64,000 nucleotides of DNA from Chryseobacterium gleum (GTDB lineage: Bacteria; Bacteroidota; Bacteroidia; Flavobacteriales_D; Crocinitomicaceae): the NCBI GenBank assembly GCA_945862165.1, contig CAMAXI010000001.1, forward strand, positions 372,001 to 436,000. The letters run 5' to 3'. The translations under genes and the position numbers were made by a program. Positions 11,175-20,461 of the stretch are shown piece after piece. Position 1 is the stretch's first letter. Every line of letters starts with the position of its first letter. Under the pieces are notes generated by a model. It searched no databases, had not been told where the DNA came from, and was given only the letters and a program-made list of their open reading frames with translations.

Positions 11175-11260
11175 CTTTCTGAGGTCTAAAGTCTTTACTA
11201 TTTTGTCTTTTAGTCTTCTTTCTGAGGTCTAAAGTCTTTGCTCTTTTGTCTTTTAGTCTT
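11175..11260. repeat. Exact-period 43-bp tandem duplication within an AGAC/GTCT-rich spacer
   Basis: Two head-to-tail 43-bp copies (11175-11217 and 11218-11260) differ at only two positions (TTTACTATTTT versus TTTGCTCTTTT). They lie in the 258-nt spacer between two giant genes. The left part of the spacer (11100-11165) carries AGACAAAAGAC-type words, and the right part their complement (TTTTGTCTTTTAG), so the spacer can fold back on itself. Confidence 0.8.
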
Positions 11261-11320
11261 TAATCTAAAGATCTTTAGTCTGATAAAAAGCAACTTTTTT
11301 AAGAATTCACGTTTATTTAG

Positions 11321-11328
11321 TACATTTG
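11321..11328 (+). promoter_or_regulatory. -7 box TACATTTG for the 1375-residue gene
   Basis: TACATTTG is a perfect TAnnTTTG match ending 26 nt before the ATG at 11355. At the expected -33 position (11298-11300) there is TTT rather than TTG. Confidence 0.5.
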
Positions 11329-11354
11329 AATACTATTCTTATAAATATCAAACA

Positions 11355-14300
11355 ATGAAGTCAAAATATATAATTCACATTATTCTTTTTATTCTAGTTA
11401 TAGTTTCATCTAAACTAAATGCACAATTAACAATCACGAATAACCAAACCGCATTACAATTAGTAAATATTCTGAAAGGATTAAACCCTGGTGTTACGAT
11501 TACAAATCCAACTTTTACAGCTGGAAGTACTTCCAATCAATTGGCTAAATTTACTGGTGGGACTTCCATTAATTTCCCGTTAAATGAAGGAATAGTATTG
11601 ACTACTGGAACAGTTAATGACGCTTATACAGGTGGTTCAGGAACTAATCCAAATGCTGATATAGCTGGCAATTACGAAAGAAAAACTGCTGGAGATAATG
11701 ATTTAAATTCGCTTGTTCAAAACCTAGCGAATGACCCAAGTGTAAAAACCTATGATGCTTCTGTATTAGAATTTGACTTTACAACTACTTCTAATAACAT
11801 CGAGTTCAAATATGTTTTTGCATCAACAGAATATACAGGGTATACCTGCTCAAAATATTACGATGTATTTGGATTCTTTTTAACAGGTCCAAAACCTACC
11901 GGGGGAAACTACACAAAAGAAAATTTAGCAATTGTTCCAGGTACAACAACCGCTGTATGTATAAATACAATAAATAGTGGTACCCAAGGTACTTCTTCGG
12001 ATTGTGATGAATCAATTTGCGATCAATTTGATGCAAATTGGAAAAATTATAAAAATCTATTTACAAAAAACGCAGGGATCGCGAATAATCCTCCTTATAA
12101 TGACGCTCCAGTAAAAATAATTCCGAATGGTTTTACTGTACCTCTAACAGCCAAAGCAGATGTAATATGTGGACAAACATACCATATAAAATTAGTTATT
12201 GCAGATGCAAATGATGGAATATTAGACTCTTATGTATACCTTCAAGCTGGTAGTTTTGGTAGTAACGACCTAACACAATCTTCACAAATTAAAGACATTA
12301 ATGGAAATTTACTTACAAGTGGAAATATTGTAGAAGGATGTTCAAAAGCAATTTTAAACTTCACCTTAAATACTGCTACAACGACTAATTACGATGTTAA
12401 TTACACGATTACAGGAACTGCAACAAATCCAAATGATTATACGGCAACTTCGACAACAAAAGTTACCATTCCTGCAGGACAAAAATCCGTTACCCTCACA
12501 ATTGACCCTAAATTAGATGGAATTGCAGATGATGGTGAAACGATAATTATACAGTTAGCGGCAACATGTACTACTGCTCCTGCACCAATTACAATCACCA
12601 TTAAAGATGAGATGTATATTACAGATACCTACAAAAAACCAACATGTATCGTTGGATCAACTTCTACTAATGCAGATGGAGAAATTAAAATCACCGCTGC
12701 TGGAGGTGAGCCTGCCTATACCTATAGTTTCGATAATGGATCAACCTATATCAGTAGTAATATTTTATCTACATTGACTTCTAAAAACTATACAATAAAA
12801 GTAAAAGACAAAAATGGATGTATAGCTACAAAAACAGAGGATTTAACGCAGATTTGCACGGTTACAAACTGTACTAAACCTACAATTACTAACGATCCTA
12901 TTGCCGTTACAAAATGTGAAGGATCAAACACCTCTTTCACTGTTGCGGCAACAGGAACTACGATTAGCTATCAATGGCAAGAAGATAAAGGAAATGGTGT
13001 ATTTACAGATATAACAGGTGCAACTGCTGCAACTTTATCCAAAAATGCAATAACACCAGGAATGAATGGCTATAAATATCGTTGTGTGGTAACTGAAGCA
13101 AAAGATGGTCCTTGCAGTACAAATAGTAATTCTGCAACATTGACCGTAGATACTAAACCAGTATCAACTGCTGGTGGTTCAAAAACGATTTGTTCAAATG
13201 CAACTGCTACGGTAAGTGGAGTTACCGCATCTTCTGGAACAACTTATTCTTGGACTGAAAATGGAAACGGATCCATATCAGCTGGAGCAAATACGCTTAC
13301 ACCAACCTATACCCCTACAACTACAGATGTTGGTACTCCAGTCATTTTAACTATGGCAACCGTGAGTGGAAATTCATGCCCTAATCCTGGGGATGTTACT
13401 TACACCATAAATGTTGATGCTTTACCAACTGCTGTATCCATTGGAACTACCACCATTTGCTCTAACGCTACTGCAACCGTTTCTGGAGCAAGTCATACAA
13501 ATGGTAATGTATTATGGACACTAAATGGAACTGGCAACGGAACGATTACCAACCAAACAACAGATAGTCCAACATATACTCCAATCGCTACTGATGCTGG
13601 TAAAACGGTAACTTTAAGTATGCATGTGACCAGTACTAACACGTGTCCTGACCCAACGGATGTAACATTTAAAATTACGGTTGACTCCTTACCTTTAGCA
13701 AAAATTACGGGTAGTAAAACAATTTGTTCAAGTAATACTGCAACAATCACAAATGCAAAATCTGCATATGGAGATCTCGCATGGACTTCGGATGGAACAG
13801 GAACAATAACAAATGGTACAACCTTATCTCCAACCTATACCCCTACTGTAAATGATGAAGGTAAAACGGTAACATTAACGTTAACTGTCACAAGTAATAA
13901 TAGTTGTGGTAATACAACCAAAGCAACTGCTAATTATTTATTAAATGTAATCGGCGCTGTATTTCCAACTGCATCGACTAATAATGGTAATTCAACTATT
14001 TGTATGGAAAAACAAGTAACTGTCTCGGGAGCTACTTCTAGCAATGGAACAGTTTCATGGGCTGTTACAACTGGTAGTGGTTTACTTACAAATGAAACGA
14101 CACTGACTCCAACTTATACTTCGAAAGCAAATGACACAATTACACCTGTAAAACTTACAATGACTGTTATCCCACCTGTAGGATGTGGAGGGACACCTGC
14201 TACTGATATTTATATAATCAACGTAAAAAGCAACCCTACCGTTCAACCTTTCTGTAATAAACCGTGTGAGGGAAATGATGTTCAATTAAATGCGAATTCA

Positions 14301-15482
14301 ATCCTAAATGCACAATATGCTTGGACTGGTCCAAAAGGTTTTTCTAAATCTACTCAAAATGTATTACTAGCAAAAATTACTGCAGCAGATACTGGTGTAT
14401 ATAATTTACAAATTACCGATGCGAATAATTGTGTAAACTCCAAATCAATTAAGGTTTCAATGTACTCAAATCCAGTTATAGCGGGTGATACATTTGTATG
14501 TGTTGGAAAAACCCTGAAATTAGTGGCAAGTACTCCTGGAAACACAACTTCTTGGTTCAGCCAATCCACTACTAATTTAAGCATTGATCCAAGTACAGGA
14601 GTAGCATCTGGAATATTGGGAGGCACGTCTTCTATAGAATATACAGATGTTAATGGATGTTTCGACAATCAATTAATTCTTGTGGAAAATTTACCAGTTG
14701 TAGCATTTACAGTTGATTCAACAAGCGTTTGTATTGGAAATGATGTTAAATTCTCGGATAAATCCATCAATAAAAACACTAATATTGTTTGGGATTTTGG
14801 AGATGGTAATCAAAGTAATGAATTAGAACCTTCTTATACGTATCAAAAAGTAGATTCATTCACAGTAACATTGACATCGATTTCACCAAATGGATGTATC
14901 GGAAAACTAACGAAAGAAAAATACATCACACCAATTGATGTTCCTACTATTAAGTTTGGCTTTACACCAGACTCGATTGATATTTATAATCCTGAAATTC
15001 AGTTTATCAATTATTCTAACGCTAATTTTTACACTTGGATTTTTGGGGATTATAGTCCAATAAGTAACAAAAAAAGCCCAAATCACACTTTCCCGGATAC
15101 ACCAGGTCAATCGTATAAAGTAACCTTAAAAGGAAGTAATTCTTCCTCTTTTGTTTGTCCGATTAGTGTTTCACATGAAATTGTGTCGATAGATCCAGCA
15201 ATTTATTTTATCCCTAATACATTTACACCAAATGGCGATGAAATAAATAATACATTTCAACCAGTTTTCACCAGCGGTTATGACCCGCAAAACTTTTCAT
15301 TTTGGATCTACAATCGAATAGGACAATTAGTTTTTGAATCGCATAACGCAACTATCGGATGGGATGGAACTTATGCTGGAAAAATGGCAGAAAACAATAC
15401 GTATGTTTGGAAACTTCAATTTAAATCTAAACAAACAGAAAAAGAATACTATATAACAGGTCACGTAAATTTGGTTAAATAA
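11355..15482 (+). CDS. Choice-of-anchor L / Ig-like / PKD T9SS type B surface protein (1375 aa)
   Basis: The frame is open upstream to 11238, but ATG 11355 is preferred. It starts a clean signal peptide (MKSKYIIHIILFILVIVSSKLNAQ) and has a -7 box 26 nt upstream, whereas the upstream extension falls in the non-coding 43-bp repeats. Domains in order: choice-of-anchor L (about residues 25-300: VLEFDFTT, FKYVFASTEYTGYTC, DVFGFFLTGP, YHIKLVIADANDGILDS); a Calx-beta-like segment (YDVNYTITGTATNPNDYT, IPAGQ); an SprB-like repeat (GEIKITAAGGEPAYTYSFDNG); an Ig-like module; four modules of about 90 residues starting SKTICSNATATVSG; PKD-like modules (IVWDFGDGNQSNELEPSYTY); and a type B sorting domain. 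It is probably exported to the surface by T9SS. A terminator follows. Confidence 0.92.
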   Translation: MKSKYIIHIILFILVIVSSKLNAQLTITNNQTALQLVNILKGLNPGVTITNPTFTAGSTSNQLAKFTGGTSINFPLNEGIVLTTGTVNDAYTGGSGTNPNADIAGNYERKTAGDNDLNSLVQNLANDPSVKTYDASVLEFDFTTTSNNIEFKYVFASTEYTGYTCSKYYDVFGFFLTGPKPTGGNYTKENLAIVPGTTTAVCINTINSGTQGTSSDCDESICDQFDANWKNYKNLFTKNAGIANNPPYNDAPVKIIPNGFTVPLTAKADVICGQTYHIKLVIADANDGILDSYVYLQAGSFGSNDLTQSSQIKDINGNLLTSGNIVEGCSKAILNFTLNTATTTNYDVNYTITGTATNPNDYTATSTTKVTIPAGQKSVTLTIDPKLDGIADDGETIIIQLAATCTTAPAPITITIKDEMYITDTYKKPTCIVGSTSTNADGEIKITAAGGEPAYTYSFDNGSTYISSNILSTLTSKNYTIKVKDKNGCIATKTEDLTQICTVTNCTKPTITNDPIAVTKCEGSNTSFTVAATGTTISYQWQEDKGNGVFTDITGATAATLSKNAITPGMNGYKYRCVVTEAKDGPCSTNSNSATLTVDTKPVSTAGGSKTICSNATATVSGVTASSGTTYSWTENGNGSISAGANTLTPTYTPTTTDVGTPVILTMATVSGNSCPNPGDVTYTINVDALPTAVSIGTTTICSNATATVSGASHTNGNVLWTLNGTGNGTITNQTTDSPTYTPIATDAGKTVTLSMHVTSTNTCPDPTDVTFKITVDSLPLAKITGSKTICSSNTATITNAKSAYGDLAWTSDGTGTITNGTTLSPTYTPTVNDEGKTVTLTLTVTSNNSCGNTTKATANYLLNVIGAVFPTASTNNGNSTICMEKQVTVSGATSSNGTVSWAVTTGSGLLTNETTLTPTYTSKANDTITPVKLTMTVIPPVGCGGTPATDIYIINVKSNPTVQPFCNKPCEGNDVQLNANSILNAQYAWTGPKGFSKSTQNVLLAKITAADTGVYNLQITDANNCVNSKSIKVSMYSNPVIAGDTFVCVGKTLKLVASTPGNTTSWFSQSTTNLSIDPSTGVASGILGGTSSIEYTDVNGCFDNQLILVENLPVVAFTVDSTSVCIGNDVKFSDKSINKNTNIVWDFGDGNQSNELEPSYTYQKVDSFTVTLTSISPNGCIGKLTKEKYITPIDVPTIKFGFTPDSIDIYNPEIQFINYSNANFYTWIFGDYSPISNKKSPNHTFPDTPGQSYKVTLKGSNSSSFVCPISVSHEIVSIDPAIYFIPNTFTPNGDEINNTFQPVFTSGYDPQNFSFWIYNRIGQLVFESHNATIGWDGTYAGKMAENNTYVWKLQFKSKQTEKEYYITGHVNLVK

Positions 15483-15528
15483 GCGAGAAATAATTAAGTT
15501 AAATTGTTACTTTTACTGCGTTACATAC

Positions 15529-15562
15529 AAAAAGTTGTTTAGATTTCTAGGCAACTTTTTTT
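15529..15562 (+). terminator. Rho-independent terminator after the 1375-aa gene
   Basis: A 9-bp stem AAAAAGTTG / CAACTTTTT (15529-15537 and 15552-15560), extendable by one G-T pair, ends in a T run. It lies 46 nt after the stop codon. Confidence 0.7.
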
Positions 15563-15631
15563 GTTGGAAGTTGTCTTAAAATATGAAAAGACTTCACAAA
15601 CCTATTTTTAAAATTATATAAAATCGATACA

Positions 15632-18600
15632 ATGAATATTAATAACTCTAAATATTTAGTATTAAGTATATTCCTACTAATTTTATTTTCATTATCCTCA
15701 CAAATCACAATAAACAATGCGAATACTGCCACTCAACTTGTAAATAATATATTTCTTGGAACAGGTATTACAGCTACTAACATTACGATTAAAGGGGTTA
15801 ATACAACAAATAAATATCAATATGGTGACTTTAGTACTTCCGGAAGTACAAGTACTAAATTAGGATTTACCAATGGAATAATATTAACTTCCGGTAATAC
15901 TAAAGATATTCCAAACAATCCATGTTCTTCCATGGGAAGTGGAGGGTACTTCAGTTCAACATCTGGTGAGTATAGAGATGATAGCGATGCGAAAATATTA
16001 AGTTCTGGTCAGAAAGCTTTAAACATTTGTGTTTTAGAATTTGATTTTATACCAAGTAGCGACTCCATTAAATTTAAATATACTTTTGGGTCTGCTGAAT
16101 ATCCTACTTATAATTGTCAATCCTTTAATGATGTATTCGGCTTTCTTTTAAGTGGCCCAGGTATATCCGGTGGTAAAGGATTTACAAATGATGCAGTAAA
16201 TCTTGCGCTTCTTCCTGGAACAAATACCTATGTGACAATTAACAATGTAAATGATGGAACTTCTGCTGGAACCCAATGTACTTTAACTTCCGCACAAAGA
16301 TTAGCTAATTTCAATGGTACTGTTCCAAATGTTGGATATTGTGGATTTACAATACCTTTATATGCAAGAGCAAAAGTAACTCCTTGTCAGACATACCATA
16401 TACGATTAATCATTGCGGATGTTACTGATGGAGCTATGGATTCAGGTGTTTTTCTTGAAGCTGGAAGTTTTTCTAGTCCTGGCGTAACTGCAGCTTCTCA
16501 AATAACGGATGCTTCTGGTGCTCCATTGACAAACAATTATATCACCGAAAATTGTTCCAAAGCGGTTTTAACGTTTACTGCAAGCCCTATTCCAACAAGT
16601 AACTATACAATTAATTACACATTAGGAGGTACTGCAACAAATTCTTCAGACTATACAATACCCGCAAGTGTCACAATTCCAGCTGGACAAGCTTCAACGC
16701 AATTGACAATTTCGCCCACCACTGATAATCTTGTGGAAGGAGATGAAACGATTACCATACAACTTTTAGGTCAAGCTACTTGTTCGGGTACTACCCCTGT
16801 CCAAACACCTATAACAATTACTATTAAAGATGAATTAAAAATTTCTGCAACTAAAACATCCGACCCAACATGTTCGCTTGCATTTACAGTAAATTCGGAT
16901 GGAGTTATTACACTTACACCAACTGGAGGTGCTTCCCCGTATACTTTTAGTTTAGATAATGGAAATACTTATCCTTTTACAAGTTCTCCTATTTCAACTT
17001 TAGGAAATGGAACGTATAATATTAAAGTTAAAGACAAAGATGGATGTGTAGCATCTGATTTAACAAGTATTCAACTAAATACAACATGTAGTTGTACTGC
17101 ACCCAGCATAACAAGTACAAAAACAAATCCTTCAACATGTGGTGGTAGCGATGGGGGAATAACTATTTCAGGATTGACAAATGGTAAAATATATGCATTA
17201 AGTTATGTCAAAGATGGGGCTACAACACCTATTACATCTTCGTTTACCGCTTCAGGAACCTCCTTTGCTATTACTGGACTAGAAAAAGGTGCATATACAA
17301 AGATCAATCTAACTGAATCTGGATGTACTTCAAATGATGAAAGTCAAATACTAGCTGATCCAAACGCTATTGCAATTACTTCTATTAAAACAAATCCTTC
17401 AACATGTGGTGGTAGCGATGGAAAAATTACAATCTCCGGCTTAACCAATGGTAGTACATATACCATAAGTTATGTAAAAGATGGATCTGCAACACCAATT
17501 ACTTCTTCGTTTACCGCTTCAGGAACCTCCTATGCTATTACTGGACTAGCAAAAGGTGCATATACAAAGATCAATCTAACTGAATCTGGGTGTACTTCAA
17601 ATGATGAAAGTCAAACACTAGCTGATCCAAACGCTATTGTAATTACTTCTACTAAAACAAATCCTTCAACGTGTAGCGGAAGCGATGGGAAAATTACTCT
17701 TTCAGGATTGACGAATGGTAAAACATATACCTTAATTTATGTCAAAGATGGAGCTGCAACACCGATTACCTCTTCGTTTACCGCTTCAGGAACCACCTAT
17801 GCTATTTCTGGACTAGCAAAAGGTGCATATACAAAAATCAATCTTACTGAAGCTGGATGTACTTCAAATGATGAAGCACAATCCTTGGTTGAACCAAATG
17901 CTATTTCTATCATATCCACTAAAACGGACCCCAGCATTTGTGGTGGTACCGATGGGAAAATAACTATTTCAGGATTGACAAATGGTAGCACTTATGCTTT
18001 GAGTTTTGTAAAAGACGGTTCTAGTCCTACAACATCTTCGTTTACTACAACAGGAACAGTATACGATATCACTAGTCTTGGAAAAGGTGTTTATACTAAA
18101 ATTAATGTAACTGAAGCAGGATGTACTTCAAATGATGAAACTCAATCCTTGGTTGATCCAAACGCTATTTCTATCACTTCTACAAAAAGTGACCCAAGCA
18201 TTTGTGGTGGTATAAATGGAAAAATAACTATTTCAGGATTGACAAATGGTAGCACTTATGCTTTGAGTTTTGTTAAAGATGGGGCTACTCCTACGACATC
18301 TTCGTTTACTACAACAGGAACAGCATACGATATCACTAGTCTTGGAAAAGGTGTTTATACTAAAATAAATGTAACTGAAGCAGGATGTACTTCTAACGAT
18401 GAGACGCAAACCTTAACTAATCCAGCTGGACCTGCAAAGCCTACTGCAAGTTTAACGCAACCAACATGTGAAATAAATACTGGAACTATTACAATTACTT
18501 CTCCACTTGGCAATTTTACATATAGTACAGACGGGGTCAATTTTCAAGTTTCCCCTATATTTAATGCGTTAACAGCAAATAATAGCTACAAAGTGCTCGT

Positions 18601-19657
18601 TAAAGATTTAGGCGGTTGTAAAGACTCTAGTGATTTTAAGATTGATACGATTTTATCTACCCCAACGAATGTAAACTACCTAGTAAAAAACGCTACATGT
18701 ATCTCAACTACTGGATTTATAAATGTTACTAGTCCAATCGGTAGTTATTATTTATACTCGATTAACGGAACTTCATTCCAATCTACAACAACATTTAACA
18801 ATTTAAATCCAGGGACATATACATTAACTACTAAAAATTTATCCGGATGTAGCCGTACAAATTCAATTACTATTAAAAATGCACCTGCTCCACCAAATCA
18901 ACCATTTGCAATCGTTAAACAACCAGATTGTGACACAAAAACTGGAACGATCACGGTAGTTAATCCTTCTGGAACAAATTATAGTTATAGTTTGGATAAT
19001 ATTACTTTTCAAAAATCACCAATTTTCGCCTCTAAATCCGCTGGTAATTACACCTATTTCGTAAAAGATACAACGCAATGTTTTTCCTCAAACACGATTA
19101 ACGTTCAAGCGCCACCAACATTACCTACAGCTTCTTTTAATTACACACCAACAGACTTAACCTTACTAAACACGCAAGCCATATTCACTAACAACTCCTT
19201 AAATTCAATTAGTTACAAATGGAATTTTGATGATGGAAGTAAATTTTCTATCGATAAAAATCCAATCCATGAGTTTCCGGGTATTGCAAATGTATATTTT
19301 GTGAAATTAACAGCTTTTAATAACCTTTGTTCAGATGATACAACCATTGCGATAACAGTTATTGAAAAGCCAATAATTTATATCCCAAATTCATTCACTC
19401 CAAATACGGATGAAATTAATAATAGTTTTTTACCTGTAATTGCTGGTGGTATTTCATCCGATTATTACAGTTTATATATATTTAACAGATGGGGAAATTT
19501 ATTATTTGAGTCACACAACAAAGATATTGGATGGGATGGCACCTACGGGAACAAAATTTGTCTACCAGACACTTACATTTGGAAAATTGAATACAAAGAA
19601 TCCACAGGAAATAAACTAAAGAAACAATTAGTTGGACACGTAAATCTAATAAATTAA
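15632..19657 (+). CDS. Choice-of-anchor L / tandem-repeat T9SS type B surface protein (1341 aa)
   Basis: The signal peptide is MNINNSKYLVLSIFLLILFSLSSQ. A choice-of-anchor L domain follows (about residues 25-290: VLEFDFIPSSDSIKFKYTF, DVFGFLLSGPG, YHIRLIIADVTDGAMDS), then a Calx-beta-like segment (NYTINYTLGGTATNSSDYT, IPAGQ) and an SprB-like repeat (DGVITLTPTGGASPYTFSLDNG). Five tandem 88-89-residue modules occupy residues 493-935, followed by three SprB-like modules, a PKD domain (YKWNFDDGS) and a type B sorting domain (YIPNSFTPNTDEINN, FNRWGNLLFES, GWDGTYG). The N-terminal half is paralogous to the preceding gene, so the two probably arose by duplication and then diverged in their central repeats. 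The stop lies 24 nt from the convergent lipoprotein gene and no clear terminator is visible between them. Confidence 0.92.
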   Translation: MNINNSKYLVLSIFLLILFSLSSQITINNANTATQLVNNIFLGTGITATNITIKGVNTTNKYQYGDFSTSGSTSTKLGFTNGIILTSGNTKDIPNNPCSSMGSGGYFSSTSGEYRDDSDAKILSSGQKALNICVLEFDFIPSSDSIKFKYTFGSAEYPTYNCQSFNDVFGFLLSGPGISGGKGFTNDAVNLALLPGTNTYVTINNVNDGTSAGTQCTLTSAQRLANFNGTVPNVGYCGFTIPLYARAKVTPCQTYHIRLIIADVTDGAMDSGVFLEAGSFSSPGVTAASQITDASGAPLTNNYITENCSKAVLTFTASPIPTSNYTINYTLGGTATNSSDYTIPASVTIPAGQASTQLTISPTTDNLVEGDETITIQLLGQATCSGTTPVQTPITITIKDELKISATKTSDPTCSLAFTVNSDGVITLTPTGGASPYTFSLDNGNTYPFTSSPISTLGNGTYNIKVKDKDGCVASDLTSIQLNTTCSCTAPSITSTKTNPSTCGGSDGGITISGLTNGKIYALSYVKDGATTPITSSFTASGTSFAITGLEKGAYTKINLTESGCTSNDESQILADPNAIAITSIKTNPSTCGGSDGKITISGLTNGSTYTISYVKDGSATPITSSFTASGTSYAITGLAKGAYTKINLTESGCTSNDESQTLADPNAIVITSTKTNPSTCSGSDGKITLSGLTNGKTYTLIYVKDGAATPITSSFTASGTTYAISGLAKGAYTKINLTEAGCTSNDEAQSLVEPNAISIISTKTDPSICGGTDGKITISGLTNGSTYALSFVKDGSSPTTSSFTTTGTVYDITSLGKGVYTKINVTEAGCTSNDETQSLVDPNAISITSTKSDPSICGGINGKITISGLTNGSTYALSFVKDGATPTTSSFTTTGTAYDITSLGKGVYTKINVTEAGCTSNDETQTLTNPAGPAKPTASLTQPTCEINTGTITITSPLGNFTYSTDGVNFQVSPIFNALTANNSYKVLVKDLGGCKDSSDFKIDTILSTPTNVNYLVKNATCISTTGFINVTSPIGSYYLYSINGTSFQSTTTFNNLNPGTYTLTTKNLSGCSRTNSITIKNAPAPPNQPFAIVKQPDCDTKTGTITVVNPSGTNYSYSLDNITFQKSPIFASKSAGNYTYFVKDTTQCFSSNTINVQAPPTLPTASFNYTPTDLTLLNTQAIFTNNSLNSISYKWNFDDGSKFSIDKNPIHEFPGIANVYFVKLTAFNNLCSDDTTIAITVIEKPIIYIPNSFTPNTDEINNSFLPVIAGGISSDYYSLYIFNRWGNLLFESHNKDIGWDGTYGNKICLPDTYIWKIEYKESTGNKLKKQLVGHVNLIN
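17108..18436 (+). repeat. Five in-frame tandem repeats of 267/264 bp
   Basis: Units start at 17108, 17375, 17642 (267 bp each), 17909 and 18173 (264 bp each). The protein unit is about 88-89 residues, with GGSDGKITISGLTNG, YVKDG, GAYTKINLTE and GCTSNDE motifs. At DNA level units 1-3 form one close subfamily and units 4-5 another (shared GATATCACTAGTCTTGG stretch), which points to two recent rounds of duplication. Confidence 0.92.
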
Positions 19658-19681
19658 AAATAGGCGGTTTTTCTATCGTAA

Positions 19682-20422
19682 TTATTTATTGGAAACACAT
19701 CGAACTGACATCGCCGATTTTTTAGATTTAGATACCTTAAAAGATTTAATAGAACCTGCGTAAAACACATAAGCAATCCCACAATCTGGAAATTTTGCAT
19801 CTTCTGTAGATGACCAATAAAATCCAAATTTTAATTGATTAATAAAAGTTGCGAATTCCGTTTTATACCCTCCTCCAACTGCATTAAAATAGGATGAATT
19901 AGTTGCACCAACATTTGGAAGTTCCCACATAGAAGAATCTGTACTCTTCATTTTACCCCCTGCAATTTCTGATCCTCCTAAAAAATTTATTAATTTATCC
20001 CAATCATTTTCAGTAGGTACCCGAAAGCCTTGTGGACAAACATTTCTATTGGTAACTGTATACCAAGTGTATAATTTCCCGAAATCGTTTGTTGATGGAC
20101 CTCCTTGGTATTTCCAATAATACGCAAGTGTATCTTTTGGTGAATCTGCACGATACAAGATTGAACTATCGTTTGGCAACAACGTACGAATAGAATCTGT
20201 GAGTATTAAATCTTTAATTTTAACTACATCTGAATATCGAACTGTTTTTAAATTTTCCACCATCCATGTTTGGCTCCCAATACGAAGTGTACTATAAGAA
20301 CTACCTCCTTTATCTTTAGCAGTAGTATAGGACGGTCCTGTATCTTTCTTTACAACAACTGGCTTTGGTTGGCAAGAAATCAATAGGACTGAAAAGATTG
20401 CTAAACGTATTACTTTGTTCAT
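19682..20422 (-). CDS. Lipoprotein with Fibrobacter succinogenes major paralogous domain
   Basis: A 246-residue protein beginning with a lipoprotein signal (MNKVIRLAIFSVLLISC; lipobox Cys17) followed by a short polar linker. The rest fits the Fib_succ_major domain: GSQTWMVENLKTVRYSD near the start, then GKLYTWYTV, CPQGFRVPTENDWDKLINFLGG, AGGKMK, FNAVGGGY, FYWSSTED and a final SVRCV. Members are exported and common in Bacteroidota and Fibrobacter; the molecular function is unknown, and a carbohydrate-binding or C-type-lectin-like fold has been suggested for related domains. It stands between two unrelated neighbours, convergent to the giant gene on its 3' side and 39 nt downstream of the M61 peptidase stop in the same direction, so co-transcription with the peptidase is possible. 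Confidence 0.85.
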   Translation of the reverse strand: MNKVIRLAIFSVLLISCQPKPVVVKKDTGPSYTTAKDKGGSSYSTLRIGSQTWMVENLKTVRYSDVVKIKDLILTDSIRTLLPNDSSILYRADSPKDTLAYYWKYQGGPSTNDFGKLYTWYTVTNRNVCPQGFRVPTENDWDKLINFLGGSEIAGGKMKSTDSSMWELPNVGATNSSYFNAVGGGYKTEFATFINQLKFGFYWSSTEDAKFPDCGIAYVFYAGSIKSFKVSKSKKSAMSVRCVSNK

Positions 20423-20461
20423 GATTCTAATAGATTTAGGTAAAAATAAAGCAAACCGAAG

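Noticed and set aside
11238-11354. N-terminal extension of the 1375-residue surface protein
   Set aside because: It lies in the 43-bp non-coding tandem repeat and upstream of the -7 box, and would bury the signal peptide.
17108-18436. A CRISPR-like or satellite array
   Set aside because: The units are 264-267 bp, in frame, and code a conserved 88-89-residue module; there are no short repeats with unique spacers and no cas genes.
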